The notes beneath the pieces are model-generated. The model was not told the DNA's origin. It ran no database searches and saw only the letters and a program-made list of their open reading frames with translations. A DNA stretch of 11,412 nt from an uncultured Prevotellaceae bacterium (GTDB lineage Bacteria; Bacteroidota; Bacteroidia; Bacteroidales; Muribaculaceae), in the NCBI GenBank assembly GCA_946055125.1, contig CAMGFF010000041.1:1-11412 (forward strand). Direction: 5' to 3'. The position numbers and the translations under genes were made by a program. Shown piece by piece: positions 1-6,895 of this stretch. Each line of letters starts with the position of its first letter. Within the stretch, counting starts at the first letter, position 1.

Positions 1-845
1 AGTGGATAAAGATATATCCATTACACATTCTCACATTCATTTTTATGTTTGCCCTTGACTTATGGCATGGAAAATATTGCGGTCTTTTAGCTGCGGCAGC
101 AAACATGCTATTGCTGCAAAGTTGGGTCCCTGCCGATAGCTTCTATTTCGTGGCTAATAGTCCCTCATGGTTCCTTTGTGACATACTGTTTTTCTATTTG
201 GTGTTTTCTTCATTAAACAAACTCATTTTATGTGCGGACAACTGGAAACTATTCACAATAAGCATCGTGGTTCTTTTGTCGTATATATGCCTAATGGCTT
301 TTTTACCATCGTCGCTGGTAAACCCTATTCTTTATGCCAATCCATTAACGAGGCTTTTGGATTTCATTATCGGTATCATACTATATAAACTCTACATATC
401 ACATAAAGGCATTGCACTGAAAAATAAACTTGTCAGCAAATCGGCTATTATAGTGTCGTTAATGGAATTGTCTGTAATACTACTGATAGTAATCACAGCA
501 ATTGTATATCCTCACCTTCAGCCGAGAGTAAGGACCGTATCCATCTTTTGGCTATCCATTCCCCTGGCAATACTCTTCTTTGCTATGTCTGACCATAGCA
601 AAGGCATTGTCTCAAGATTTATGCAAGCAAAAACAATGCTGTGGCTGGGAAACATATCATTCTGCTTATATATCATCCATATACCAGTGCTTAGGATATT
701 CAACACCATATGGGTTCATCTTGGTGCCCCACACTCTACAATAATTCATTTCCTGCTGTTTACAACGCTACTTATCACATTCTCGCATCTTACCAATAAA
801 TGCAATTTAGCGATTTTGGCGAGGATAAGGAGCATAAAGTCTTAA
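1..845 (+). CDS. Acyltransferase 3 family membrane protein, 5' end missing
   Basis: This is the C-terminal part of a multi-pass inner-membrane O-acyltransferase, a family that transfers acetyl or other acyl groups to surface sugars. The frame is open from base 3 to the TAA at 843-845, giving about 280 residues. The reading continues upstream of the first ATG (base 45) as WIKIYPLHILTFIF, which fits the conserved R-x-Y-P-L segment near the start of these proteins, so ATG 45 is not the true start and perhaps 70-100 residues lie outside the window. Supporting features are a PSWFLCDILFFYL segment, at least seven hydrophobic stretches, and the typical C-terminal helix WLGNISFCLYIIHIPVL. The catalytic His expected near the N-terminus is outside the window. 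Base composition is clearly more AT-rich than the genes that follow, which suggests an accessory or transferred polysaccharide locus. The gene converges on rodA. The family is fairly sure; the acceptor sugar is unknown. Confidence 0.85.
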   Translation, partial: WIKIYPLHILTFIFMFALDLWHGKYCGLLAAAANMLLLQSWVPADSFYFVANSPSWFLCDILFFYLVFSSLNKLILCADNWKLFTISIVVLLSYICLMAFLPSSLVNPILYANPLTRLLDFIIGIILYKLYISHKGIALKNKLVSKSAIIVSLMELSVILLIVITAIVYPHLQPRVRTVSIFWLSIPLAILFFAMSDHSKGIVSRFMQAKTMLWLGNISFCLYIIHIPVLRIFNTIWVHLGAPHSTIIHFLLFTTLLITFSHLTNKCNLAILARIRSIKS

Positions 846-975
846 CCCAACTTTACTCACATATCAGCGTCAAAGCCGAGCTGCCCGTTTCGAGAATGCT
901 CCACGAGGAAGACTCAGCACAATCACAGAGCCATGGAGAGCGCCCAAACGGCGGTGAGCATCAGCCGGAGGTGTA

Positions 976-2448
976 TTAGTTGACCGACTCGCGGCGGGCG
1001 GCGTCGATGCGGAGAAGCAGGGCCAGGAGGATGGTGAAGCCGAGGATTGAGGAGCCGCCGTAGCTGAAGAAGGGTAGCGGAATTCCTATCACGGGACACA
1101 GCCCTATCACCATGCCTATGTTGATGGCAAGGTGGAAGATGAAGTAGGATGCCACGCAGTAGGCATACACGCGGCCGAAGGCAGTGCGCTGCCGCTCGGC
1201 TATGTGGATGATGCGCAATATCAGCACCAGGAATAGCAGCAGCACTGTGGTGGAGCCCACGAAGCCTTCTTCTTCGCCAATGGTGCAGAAGATGAAGTCA
1301 GTGTGCTGCTCGGGCACGTAGCGCAGCTTGGTCTGTGTGCCATTGAGCAGGCCCTTGCCCCAGAATCCGCCGGAGCCTATGGCGATTTTCGACTGGTTCA
1401 CGTTGTAGCCCACCCCGCGAATGTCGTCCTCAATGCCGAGTGTCACCTTGATGCGAAGCTGCTGGTAGCTCTCGAGTTTGCCAAAGGCATAGTTCACCGA
1501 GAATAGGAACAGCACCGATGCCACGGCGAAGATTATTGCCACGAAGGCCTTGCGCACATTCTCGCGAAACATGGCTATGAGCAGGTAAATCACCGAGGCG
1601 CCTATCACGGCCACGAAGAAGATGGTGCCGTTCACCTCAATGCCTAAGTGGGATAGCACGGCTACAACGAGAGAGCAGGCTATGTAGCCCAGGGCTGTGT
1701 TGCGCCCCAGCTCCCACGAGCGGCAGTAGATGAAGAGCATTCCCACCACAAGGAGCATTATGCCTAAAAACACGAGTGCCTCTCCAAGTGGTATCGACCA
1801 GAAAAGCACGTCGGTGTATTTTATTGCAATCACAAAGAATAGCACGGCGCAGAATCCCGCAAAGAGCACAAATCCGCTCATTCCCTCTCGGTATAGCACG
1901 AAGATGAGGGAGGTGTAGACGAGTGCCGAGCCCGTTTCGCGCTGTAGGATAATGAGTATGATTGGAAGTATGATTATCAGCGCCGCTTTCAGGTAGTTGG
2001 CATAGCTCTTGTTGAGAGTGAAATTGTAGCCGCTGAAGAGCTTCGCCAGTGCCAGCGCGGTGGCGAATTTGCCAAACTCGGCCGGCTGTATGCTGATCGG
2101 GCCGAGCACTATCCACGAGTGGGAGCCTTTCACATTTGGGGCGATAAATATGGTGAGGATTAGCACCAGTATGGTGACGGCATACACCGGATAGGCGTAG
2201 GCGTCATAGAGGCGGCGGTCGAGCAGTAGTATGCAGAAGCCTATCACCACTGCTATGCCTATCCACATCATCTGCTTGCCCGAGAACATGGAGAACTCGA
2301 AGATTCCGGCGTTGTCAAACTGGTAGCTGGCGGCATATATGCTCACCACGCCGCAGGCCACGAGTATGAAGTAGAGCGCCACTGTGAGCCAGTCGATGTA
2401 GCGCAGCGGTGAGCTATTGTTTCTGTTGTAGGCTGTCGTTAGTTGCAT
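976..2448 (-). CDS. rodA: RodA, SEDS-family peptidoglycan glycosyltransferase of the elongasome
   Basis: RodA polymerises lipid II into glycan strands in the inner membrane, working in a complex with PBP2. The 490-residue protein is polytopic and carries the SEDS signatures: GSHSWI...QPAEFGK at 108-127, the large-loop motif with the catalytic Asp at 342 (DIRGVGYNVNQSKIAIGSGG, 342-361), GKG at 364-366, PEQHTDFIF at 379-387, GEEEG at 391-395, and the late helix GIPLPFFSYGGSS at 455-467. It is about 120 residues longer than E. coli RodA. The excess lies around residues 211-320, which hold several additional hydrophobic segments; I believe enlarged RodAs are usual in Bacteroidota. The usual Q-P-D-x-G motif reads QRETG at 169-173. 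The ATG at 2446-2448 lies inside the end of mrdA (35-nt overlap), which suggests translational coupling. It is the last gene of the mre/mrd cluster and ends with TAA 130 nt from the convergent acyltransferase gene. Confidence 0.97.
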   Translation of the reverse strand: MQLTTAYNRNNSSPLRYIDWLTVALYFILVACGVVSIYAASYQFDNAGIFEFSMFSGKQMMWIGIAVVIGFCILLLDRRLYDAYAYPVYAVTILVLILTIFIAPNVKGSHSWIVLGPISIQPAEFGKFATALALAKLFSGYNFTLNKSYANYLKAALIIILPIILIILQRETGSALVYTSLIFVLYREGMSGFVLFAGFCAVLFFVIAIKYTDVLFWSIPLGEALVFLGIMLLVVGMLFIYCRSWELGRNTALGYIACSLVVAVLSHLGIEVNGTIFFVAVIGASVIYLLIAMFRENVRKAFVAIIFAVASVLFLFSVNYAFGKLESYQQLRIKVTLGIEDDIRGVGYNVNQSKIAIGSGGFWGKGLLNGTQTKLRYVPEQHTDFIFCTIGEEEGFVGSTTVLLLFLVLILRIIHIAERQRTAFGRVYAYCVASYFIFHLAINIGMVIGLCPVIGIPLPFFSYGGSSILGFTILLALLLRIDAARRESVN

Positions 2449-4336
2449 TTTGCTTGGGGGTTACGGGGTTGCTGAATGTAGTCGGACGTGGATATCCTGT
2501 TGTGCTTGCCTCGAGCATCTGTGTCTCCATGTATTTCCGCGACTCTGAGATTTCTCCCTTGAGATACATTTCCATCATCAGGCTCCCAATAGGCACTCCG
2601 TAGGTCGCGCCGAAACCGGCATTTTCCACATACACGCATATTGCTATCTTGGGGTCGTTCATGGGTGCGAAGCCCATGAATGCCGAGTGGTCTTTTCCGT
2701 GGGGGTTCTGCGCCGTGCCGGTCTTCCCACACACTTCCACATCGCCAAAGGCGGCGCGGCGGCACGTTCCGCCGGTCACTGCCATGCGCATTCCGGCTAC
2801 TATCTCGTCGTAGTAGGTGCGGTCGATGGTTGGGTAGTGCTTCCTGAGGATGCTGTCGGGCAGGCCCACGCCTATTATGTCCTTCACCACGTGTGGGGTG
2901 ATGTAGTAGCCTCGGTTGGCTATGGTGGCACAGAGGTTGGCTATTTGCAGTGGGGTGGCAAGCACCTCGCCCTGGCCTATTGCAACTGATATGATAGTGT
3001 TGGCCGACCAGCGTCCTTCGCCGTAGGCTCGGTTGTAGTAGGCGCTGTTGGGGATAAAGCCTCGGCTCTCGCCGGGAAGGTCGATTCCCAGCTTATATCC
3101 GTAGCCCATCGACACAAGGTGCCGCTTCCACACCTCAAAGGCGTCGGCCGTGGTGCCATATTTTGAGTGGCGGTCGAGCATGTGCTTGAAGCCCCAGCAG
3201 AAGTAGGCGTTGCACGACGTCTGCAACGCCGGCTGCAGGGCTATTGGAGAGCCGTGGGCGTGGCAGCCCACTTTCAGTCGGCCGCAGATGAAGCCATGTG
3301 AGCAGGGATAGGCTGTGGAGAGTGTCACTATTCCCTCCTGGCGCAGAATGAGTCCCTGGGTGGGCTTGAATGTGGAGCCGGGGGGATAAGCGGCCATTAT
3401 GGCGCGGTCGAAGAGGGGCTTGCGGCGTGTGTCGTTGAAGAGCTTCTTGTAGTTCTTGCCTCGTGCGCGGCCCACGAGGAGGTTGGGGTCGTAGGTGGGG
3501 CTCGACACGAGGGCGAGCACTTCGCCGGTGGCCGGCTCTATGGCCACTATGGCGCCAATCTTGTTCTGCATCAGCCTCTCGCCATATTCTTGTAGCTTGA
3601 TGTCGATGCTGAGCTTTAGGTCCTTGCCCGACACCGGGGCTATATCCTGCTTCCCTCCGTCGTATTTTCCCTTTATCTTGCCAAGTGCGTCGCGAATTAG
3701 TATTTCCACGCCTTTCTGTCCGCGCAGGTCGGTCTCATAGCTCTTCTCCACGCCCAGGTCGCCGGTGTAGTCGCCGGGGCGGTAGTAGTCGTCCTTCTCT
3801 ATCTCGCGGGCGTTCACTTCGCGTATGTTTCCCACCACATTGGCTGCCGCTGTGTGATTGTACTGCCGCAGTATTCGCTTCTGTATGAAGAAGCCGGGGA
3901 AGCGGTAGAGCTTTTCCTGCAAGCGTCCATAGTCCTTGGCGGTAAGGTGGGTCATGAACACCTGCTGGCTGTATAGCGAGTAGTTGGGGTTCTTGCGTGG
4001 GTTCTTGATGTCGGCCATTCGCTTGTCGAAGGTCTCCCGCGTGATTTGAAGCGTGTTGCAGAAGTCGGCCGTGTCGAAGGGCTGCACGTCGCGCGGAATC
4101 ATCACCACGTCGTAGGCCGGCTGGTTAAACACCACCAGCTCGCCGTTGCGGTCATACATCAGTCCTCGCGATGGATAGAGCGTCTTGCGCAGGAAAGCGT
4201 TTGTGTCGGCATTTATCTTGTATTTGTCGTCACAAACCTGCAGCTCAAACAGCTTGATGATGTAGATTGCTACAATCACTATTAGCAAGCCGCCAATCAC
4301 ATATTTTCTTCGTTCGAGATTATAGTCTTTTCTCAC
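2414..4336 (-). CDS. mrdA: Penicillin-binding protein 2, elongasome transpeptidase
   Basis: PBP2 is the class B D,D-transpeptidase that cross-links peptidoglycan made by RodA during cell elongation. The 640-residue protein has a short cytoplasmic N-terminus, one membrane anchor at about 12-33, a pedestal (dimerisation) domain at about 50-235 with RGLMYDRNG at 57-65, and a transpeptidase domain at about 255-590. All three active-site motifs are present: S321-T-F-K324, S374-C-N376 and K538-T-G540. Between the first two lies a Cys/His-rich stretch (C345, C351, C358, H359, H361, C375). The last 45 or so residues are polar, rich in Pro, Thr, Asn and Gln, and probably disordered. The start codon is GTG at 4334-4336, giving a 17-nt overlap with the end of mreD. 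There is no in-frame ATG before residue 60, beyond the anchor, so GTG is the best choice. The 3' end overlaps rodA by 35 nt. Confidence 0.97.
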   Translation of the reverse strand: MRKDYNLERRKYVIGGLLIVIVAIYIIKLFELQVCDDKYKINADTNAFLRKTLYPSRGLMYDRNGELVVFNQPAYDVVMIPRDVQPFDTADFCNTLQITRETFDKRMADIKNPRKNPNYSLYSQQVFMTHLTAKDYGRLQEKLYRFPGFFIQKRILRQYNHTAAANVVGNIREVNAREIEKDDYYRPGDYTGDLGVEKSYETDLRGQKGVEILIRDALGKIKGKYDGGKQDIAPVSGKDLKLSIDIKLQEYGERLMQNKIGAIVAIEPATGEVLALVSSPTYDPNLLVGRARGKNYKKLFNDTRRKPLFDRAIMAAYPPGSTFKPTQGLILRQEGIVTLSTAYPCSHGFICGRLKVGCHAHGSPIALQPALQTSCNAYFCWGFKHMLDRHSKYGTTADAFEVWKRHLVSMGYGYKLGIDLPGESRGFIPNSAYYNRAYGEGRWSANTIISVAIGQGEVLATPLQIANLCATIANRGYYITPHVVKDIIGVGLPDSILRKHYPTIDRTYYDEIVAGMRMAVTGGTCRRAAFGDVEVCGKTGTAQNPHGKDHSAFMGFAPMNDPKIAICVYVENAGFGATYGVPIGSLMMEMYLKGEISESRKYMETQMLEASTTGYPRPTTFSNPVTPKQNATNDSLQQKQ

Positions 4337-4835
4337 GCTTAGTGTCTAAACTGTCAATACCAAAAATGAGCAGGGTGCTGAGAATGGTGCTTGCCACTAT
4401 GCGCAGCAGGGTGAGCTGGAGGTTGTGCAGCGTGAAGGCCTGGATTGCAAATATGAGGAAGCAGAACACGAGCACCATCGATAGCAGATACTTGATGTAG
4501 ATTCCTATGCCAAGGGTCTGGATTGAAGGAATGGGGTTCGGAAGGTCGTCCTCGCGAGCAAAGTAGAGCGAGAACACGGGGCGGCGCAGGGCGGCGGCAA
4601 TCACGCATGCCAGCGCGTTCATGCCTTGCGTGTTGCTGAACACGTCGATTGTGAGCCCCATGAGGAAGGCGAGGGTCATGGCCCAGTTCACCGAGAGGTT
4701 GATGGGTAGGCGTATGATGAAGTAGATATAGACAATGGGTATTGCCACGCCGAAGATGCAGATGTGGTTGCACACCACCTGTAGCAGCGTGAGCACCACA
4801 TAGAGCATGATGAATTGCAGTATTGTCTTGATCAT
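4320..4835 (-). CDS. mreD: MreD, rod-shape-determining membrane protein
   Basis: MreD is a small integral membrane protein of the elongasome that works with MreC to link MreB filaments to PBP2 and RodA. The 171-residue protein is almost entirely hydrophobic, with about five or six predicted membrane segments (roughly 5-24, 27-43, 50-66, 70-86, 110-135, 141-160) and a short basic C-terminal tail. The helix pair around GLTIDVFSNTQGMNAL (60-75) matches the G-x-x-x-D...G pattern seen in MreD proteins. Sequence conservation in this family is low, so position between mreC and mrdA is an important part of the call. The ATG at 4833-4835 shares an ATGA with the mreC stop codon, the classic sign of termination-reinitiation coupling, and the TAA lies 17 nt inside mrdA. 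Confidence 0.93.
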   Translation of the reverse strand: MIKTILQFIMLYVVLTLLQVVCNHICIFGVAIPIVYIYFIIRLPINLSVNWAMTLAFLMGLTIDVFSNTQGMNALACVIAAALRRPVFSLYFAREDDLPNPIPSIQTLGIGIYIKYLLSMVLVFCFLIFAIQAFTLHNLQLTLLRIVASTILSTLLIFGIDSLDTKREKRL

Positions 4836-5689
4836 TTCTTGGCCTCCTTTCCGCTTGCTTTCTCCTCTTCAAGCTGCTGAAGCTCGGCCTGGCGGTTGTT
4901 CTTGATGGCGCGTACCGTGCTGAGCTGGGTGAAATCGGTGCTCAACGCCACGCGCAGCGAGAAGAAATTGTCGTTCATATCCTTTAGCTGCTCCACAATT
5001 GTCCCCACTATTAGTCCCTCGGGGAACACCGAGGAATAGCCACTGGTGACTATCGTGTCGCCCTTCTCAAATTTCACATGGCGGGGCATCTCCTCAAGCA
5101 GGGCATGGCGGGCATCCTTGCCGTCCCACACGAGGCTGCCGAAAAAGTTGCTGCCCTTCACCTTGCACGAGAGGCGGAACATGGGGTTGAGCAGCGAGAT
5201 TACTCGTGCCGAGTGCGGCCCCACCACGTTCACTATGCCCACCACGCCATTCTGGTCCACCACGCCCATCTCGGGAGCTATGCCGTCGGCGCTGCCCCGG
5301 TTTATGGTGATGTAGTTCTGCGGTTGCGATATGCTGTTGCTTATCACGTGGGCGAGGATAAACTCGAAGTCGTGATTGGTGCCGGCAATGGTGGTGGTGT
5401 CGGGGAGCATCAGTTTCACGCTCTCAAGCTCGTTGCGCAGGTTGATGACCTCCATCTCGAGCATGGCATTGCGGTTGTGCAGGTCTTCATTGATCTCATG
5501 AAGGTGGAAATAGGAGGTGACATTGTTTATCGTGCCGTATACCGCCGAGCATATACTATTGGCCGAGGTGAGATACACATGATGCTGATAGGGATTGTTC
5601 CTGAACAGCAGCATGCAACTGATTGCCACATAGAATATGAAGACAAACCACGAAAAATACTTTATTATGAAATTAATTAGATTTTTCAA
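4832..5689 (-). CDS. mreC: MreC, periplasmic rod-shape-determining protein
   Basis: MreC is a bitopic elongasome scaffold. One N-terminal helix anchors it in the inner membrane, and the periplasmic part self-associates and activates PBP2. The 285-residue protein has a membrane helix at about 8-29, a coiled coil at about 62-95 (EINEDLHNRNAMLEMEVINL), and then the two-lobed beta domain at about 108-262. Recognisable family patterns are INRGSADGI (129-137), NGVVGIVNVVGPHSARV (147-163) and GDTIVTSGYSSVFPEGLIVG (210-229). The tail is Glu/Lys-rich. The start is TTG at 5687-5689. No ATG or GTG lies in frame between it and the upstream stop TAA ten codons earlier, and the first internal Met (residue 26) would destroy the membrane helix. 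Unlike the other joints in the cluster, mreC is separated from mreB, by 147 nt. It overlaps mreD by 4 nt. Confidence 0.95.
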   Translation of the reverse strand: MKNLINFIIKYFSWFVFIFYVAISCMLLFRNNPYQHHVYLTSANSICSAVYGTINNVTSYFHLHEINEDLHNRNAMLEMEVINLRNELESVKLMLPDTTTIAGTNHDFEFILAHVISNSISQPQNYITINRGSADGIAPEMGVVDQNGVVGIVNVVGPHSARVISLLNPMFRLSCKVKGSNFFGSLVWDGKDARHALLEEMPRHVKFEKGDTIVTSGYSSVFPEGLIVGTIVEQLKDMNDNFFSLRVALSTDFTQLSTVRAIKNNRQAELQQLEEEKASGKEAKK

Positions 5690-5758
5690 TGAGAGTGTTG
5701 TGAAAGGGTGAGTAACTTACTGCGACACGGTCGCTTGGGGGCGTATATAGCCGAATGA

Positions 5759-5790
5759 GTGTGTGCCATAACCACGGTTATGCCACACAC
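5759..5790 (-). repeat. Near-perfect 15-bp inverted repeat between mreB and mreC
   Basis: On the + strand GTGTGTGCCATAACC (5759-5773) is followed, after the two bases AC, by GGTTATGCCACACAC (5776-5790). Fourteen of 15 positions pair, with one C/C mismatch (5766/5783). In the mreB-mreC transcript it would form a strong hairpin with a very tight loop; as DNA it could be a dyad operator. No T-run follows on the transcribed strand, so it is a poor intrinsic terminator. It lies in the only sizeable gap of the mre/mrd cluster. Confidence 0.75.
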
Positions 5791-5815
5791 CCTTTTCCGG
5801 TGATATAACTGTCGT

Positions 5816-5839
5816 TAAGCCCTGTGAATGTGGGGCTTA
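5816..5839 (-). repeat. 7-bp inverted repeat overlapping the mreB stop codon
   Basis: TAAGCCC (5816-5822) and GGGCTTA (5833-5839) are perfect inverted copies around a 10-nt spacer. On the transcribed strand the first arm begins with the mreB TAA stop, so a hairpin would form right at the 3' end of the mreB reading frame. There is no following T-run. It is short enough to be chance, but it lies close to the larger 5759-5790 repeat. Confidence 0.4.
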
Positions 5840-6856
5840 TCGAATGAGAAACGAGAAGCGGTTGATATTCTTGAGCGCCACGCCCGTACCCTTTGCCACG
5901 GCCAGGAGCGGATCCTCGGCGATGTGAAACTGGATGCCAATCTTGTCGGTGAGGCGCTTGTCGAGGCCTCGGAGCAGGGCACCGCCACCGGTGAGGTAGA
6001 TGCCGTTCTTCACAATGTCGGCATAAAGCTCTGGTGGTGTCTGCTCAAGAGCAGCGAGCACGGCAGCCTCAATCTTTGAGATTGACTTCTCGATGCAGTG
6101 GCTTATTTCCTGGTACGAAACGGGAATCTCCATTGGCAGGGCCGTCATCTGGTTAGGACCATGCACGATGAAGTCTTCGGGCGGATTCTCAAGCTCGGTG
6201 AGGGCTGAGCCCACGTTAATCTTGATAAGCTCTGCCATGCGCTCCCCCACTTTCACGTTGTGGGCGCGGCGCATGTGCTCCTGTATGTCCTCGGTGAAGT
6301 CGTCGCCGGCAATCTGTATGCTCTTGTTGCACACGATTCCGCCGAGCGAAATCACGGCGATTTCGCTTGTTCCGCCACCTATATCCACCACCATGTTGCC
6401 CTGGGGAGCCTCCACATCGAGGCCAATGCCGAGGGCGGCGGCCATAGGCTCATATATCATATACACGTCGCGGCCCTGGGCGTGTTCCGAGGAGTCACGC
6501 ACGGCACGTATCTCCACTTCGGTTGAACCCGAAGGGATGCCCACCACCATGCGCAGCGAGGGCGAGAACCAGTTGCTCTTGGAGCTGAGTTTCTTCACGA
6601 ATCCGCGAATCATGAGCTCGGCGGCGTTGAAGTCGGCAATCACGCCCTTGCGCAAGGGACGCACTGTGCGAATGCCCTCATGCTCCTTGCCCTGCATCTG
6701 GCGTGCACGCTCTCCCACGGCAATCAATTTGTTGGTCTTAGTGTCGAGCGCAACAATTGATGGCTCATTAATCACAATCTTGTCGTTGTGAATGATGAGG
6801 GTGTTGGCCGTGCCAAGGTCGATTGATATTTCTTTAGTTAATGAGAAAAGTCCCAT
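5837..6856 (-). CDS. mreB: MreB, actin-like cytoskeletal ATPase
   Basis: MreB forms membrane-bound antiparallel filaments that orient lateral-wall synthesis. The 339-residue length is normal for the family. The N-terminal MGLFSLTKEI is a short amphipathic stretch of the kind that binds membrane. The actin-fold nucleotide motifs are in order: phosphate-1 IDLGTANTLI (12-21), the EPMAAALG segment (136-143), phosphate-2 VDIGGGTSEIAVIS (157-170), the GERMAELIKINVGSA region (204-218), and the adenosine motif LTGGGALLRG (288-297). Start is ATG at 6854-6856, 39 nt after the purH stop on the same strand. I see no clear Bacteroidota-type promoter in that gap, so transcription from purH may continue into mreB. 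The stop codon lies within a 7-bp inverted repeat (5816-5839), and the following 147 nt before mreC hold further inverted repeats. Confidence 0.98.
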   Translation of the reverse strand: MGLFSLTKEISIDLGTANTLIIHNDKIVINEPSIVALDTKTNKLIAVGERARQMQGKEHEGIRTVRPLRKGVIADFNAAELMIRGFVKKLSSKSNWFSPSLRMVVGIPSGSTEVEIRAVRDSSEHAQGRDVYMIYEPMAAALGIGLDVEAPQGNMVVDIGGGTSEIAVISLGGIVCNKSIQIAGDDFTEDIQEHMRRAHNVKVGERMAELIKINVGSALTELENPPEDFIVHGPNQMTALPMEIPVSYQEISHCIEKSISKIEAAVLAALEQTPPELYADIVKNGIYLTGGGALLRGLDKRLTDKIGIQFHIAEDPLLAVAKGTGVALKNINRFSFLIR

Positions 6857-6895
6857 ATTGCTACTTGCAAATTGTGATTAAATGGATATTTATAC

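Noticed and set aside
846..975. Possible bidirectional terminator between the acyltransferase gene and rodA
   Set aside because: Only a 6-bp match (CCGTTT 885-890 and AAACGG 946-951) across a long spacer was found, with no T-run; not enough to call.
1637..2116. 159-codon minus-strand frame inside rodA
   Set aside because: Out-of-frame reading of the SEDS region, Arg/His-rich and without membrane segments; rodA in the main frame is intact.
5078..5680. 200-codon + strand open frame opposite mreC
   Set aside because: Antisense shadow, His/Val-rich, with no domain or convincing start signal.
5712..5734. Short palindromes GTAACTTAC and GCGAC-ACG-GTCGC upstream of mreC
   Set aside because: Each is short enough to arise by chance; mentioned only as part of the structured gap, not as separate features.
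6093..6791. 232-codon open frame on the + strand opposite mreB
   Set aside because: It lies wholly antisense to a clearly conserved mreB, its protein is Ser/Thr/Arg-rich with no recognisable domain, and such frames are expected opposite GC-rich genes.
6857..6895. Possible mreB promoter (ACAATTTG in the purH-mreB gap)
   Set aside because: TTTG is present but the preceding TA of the consensus is not, and no -33 element is visible.
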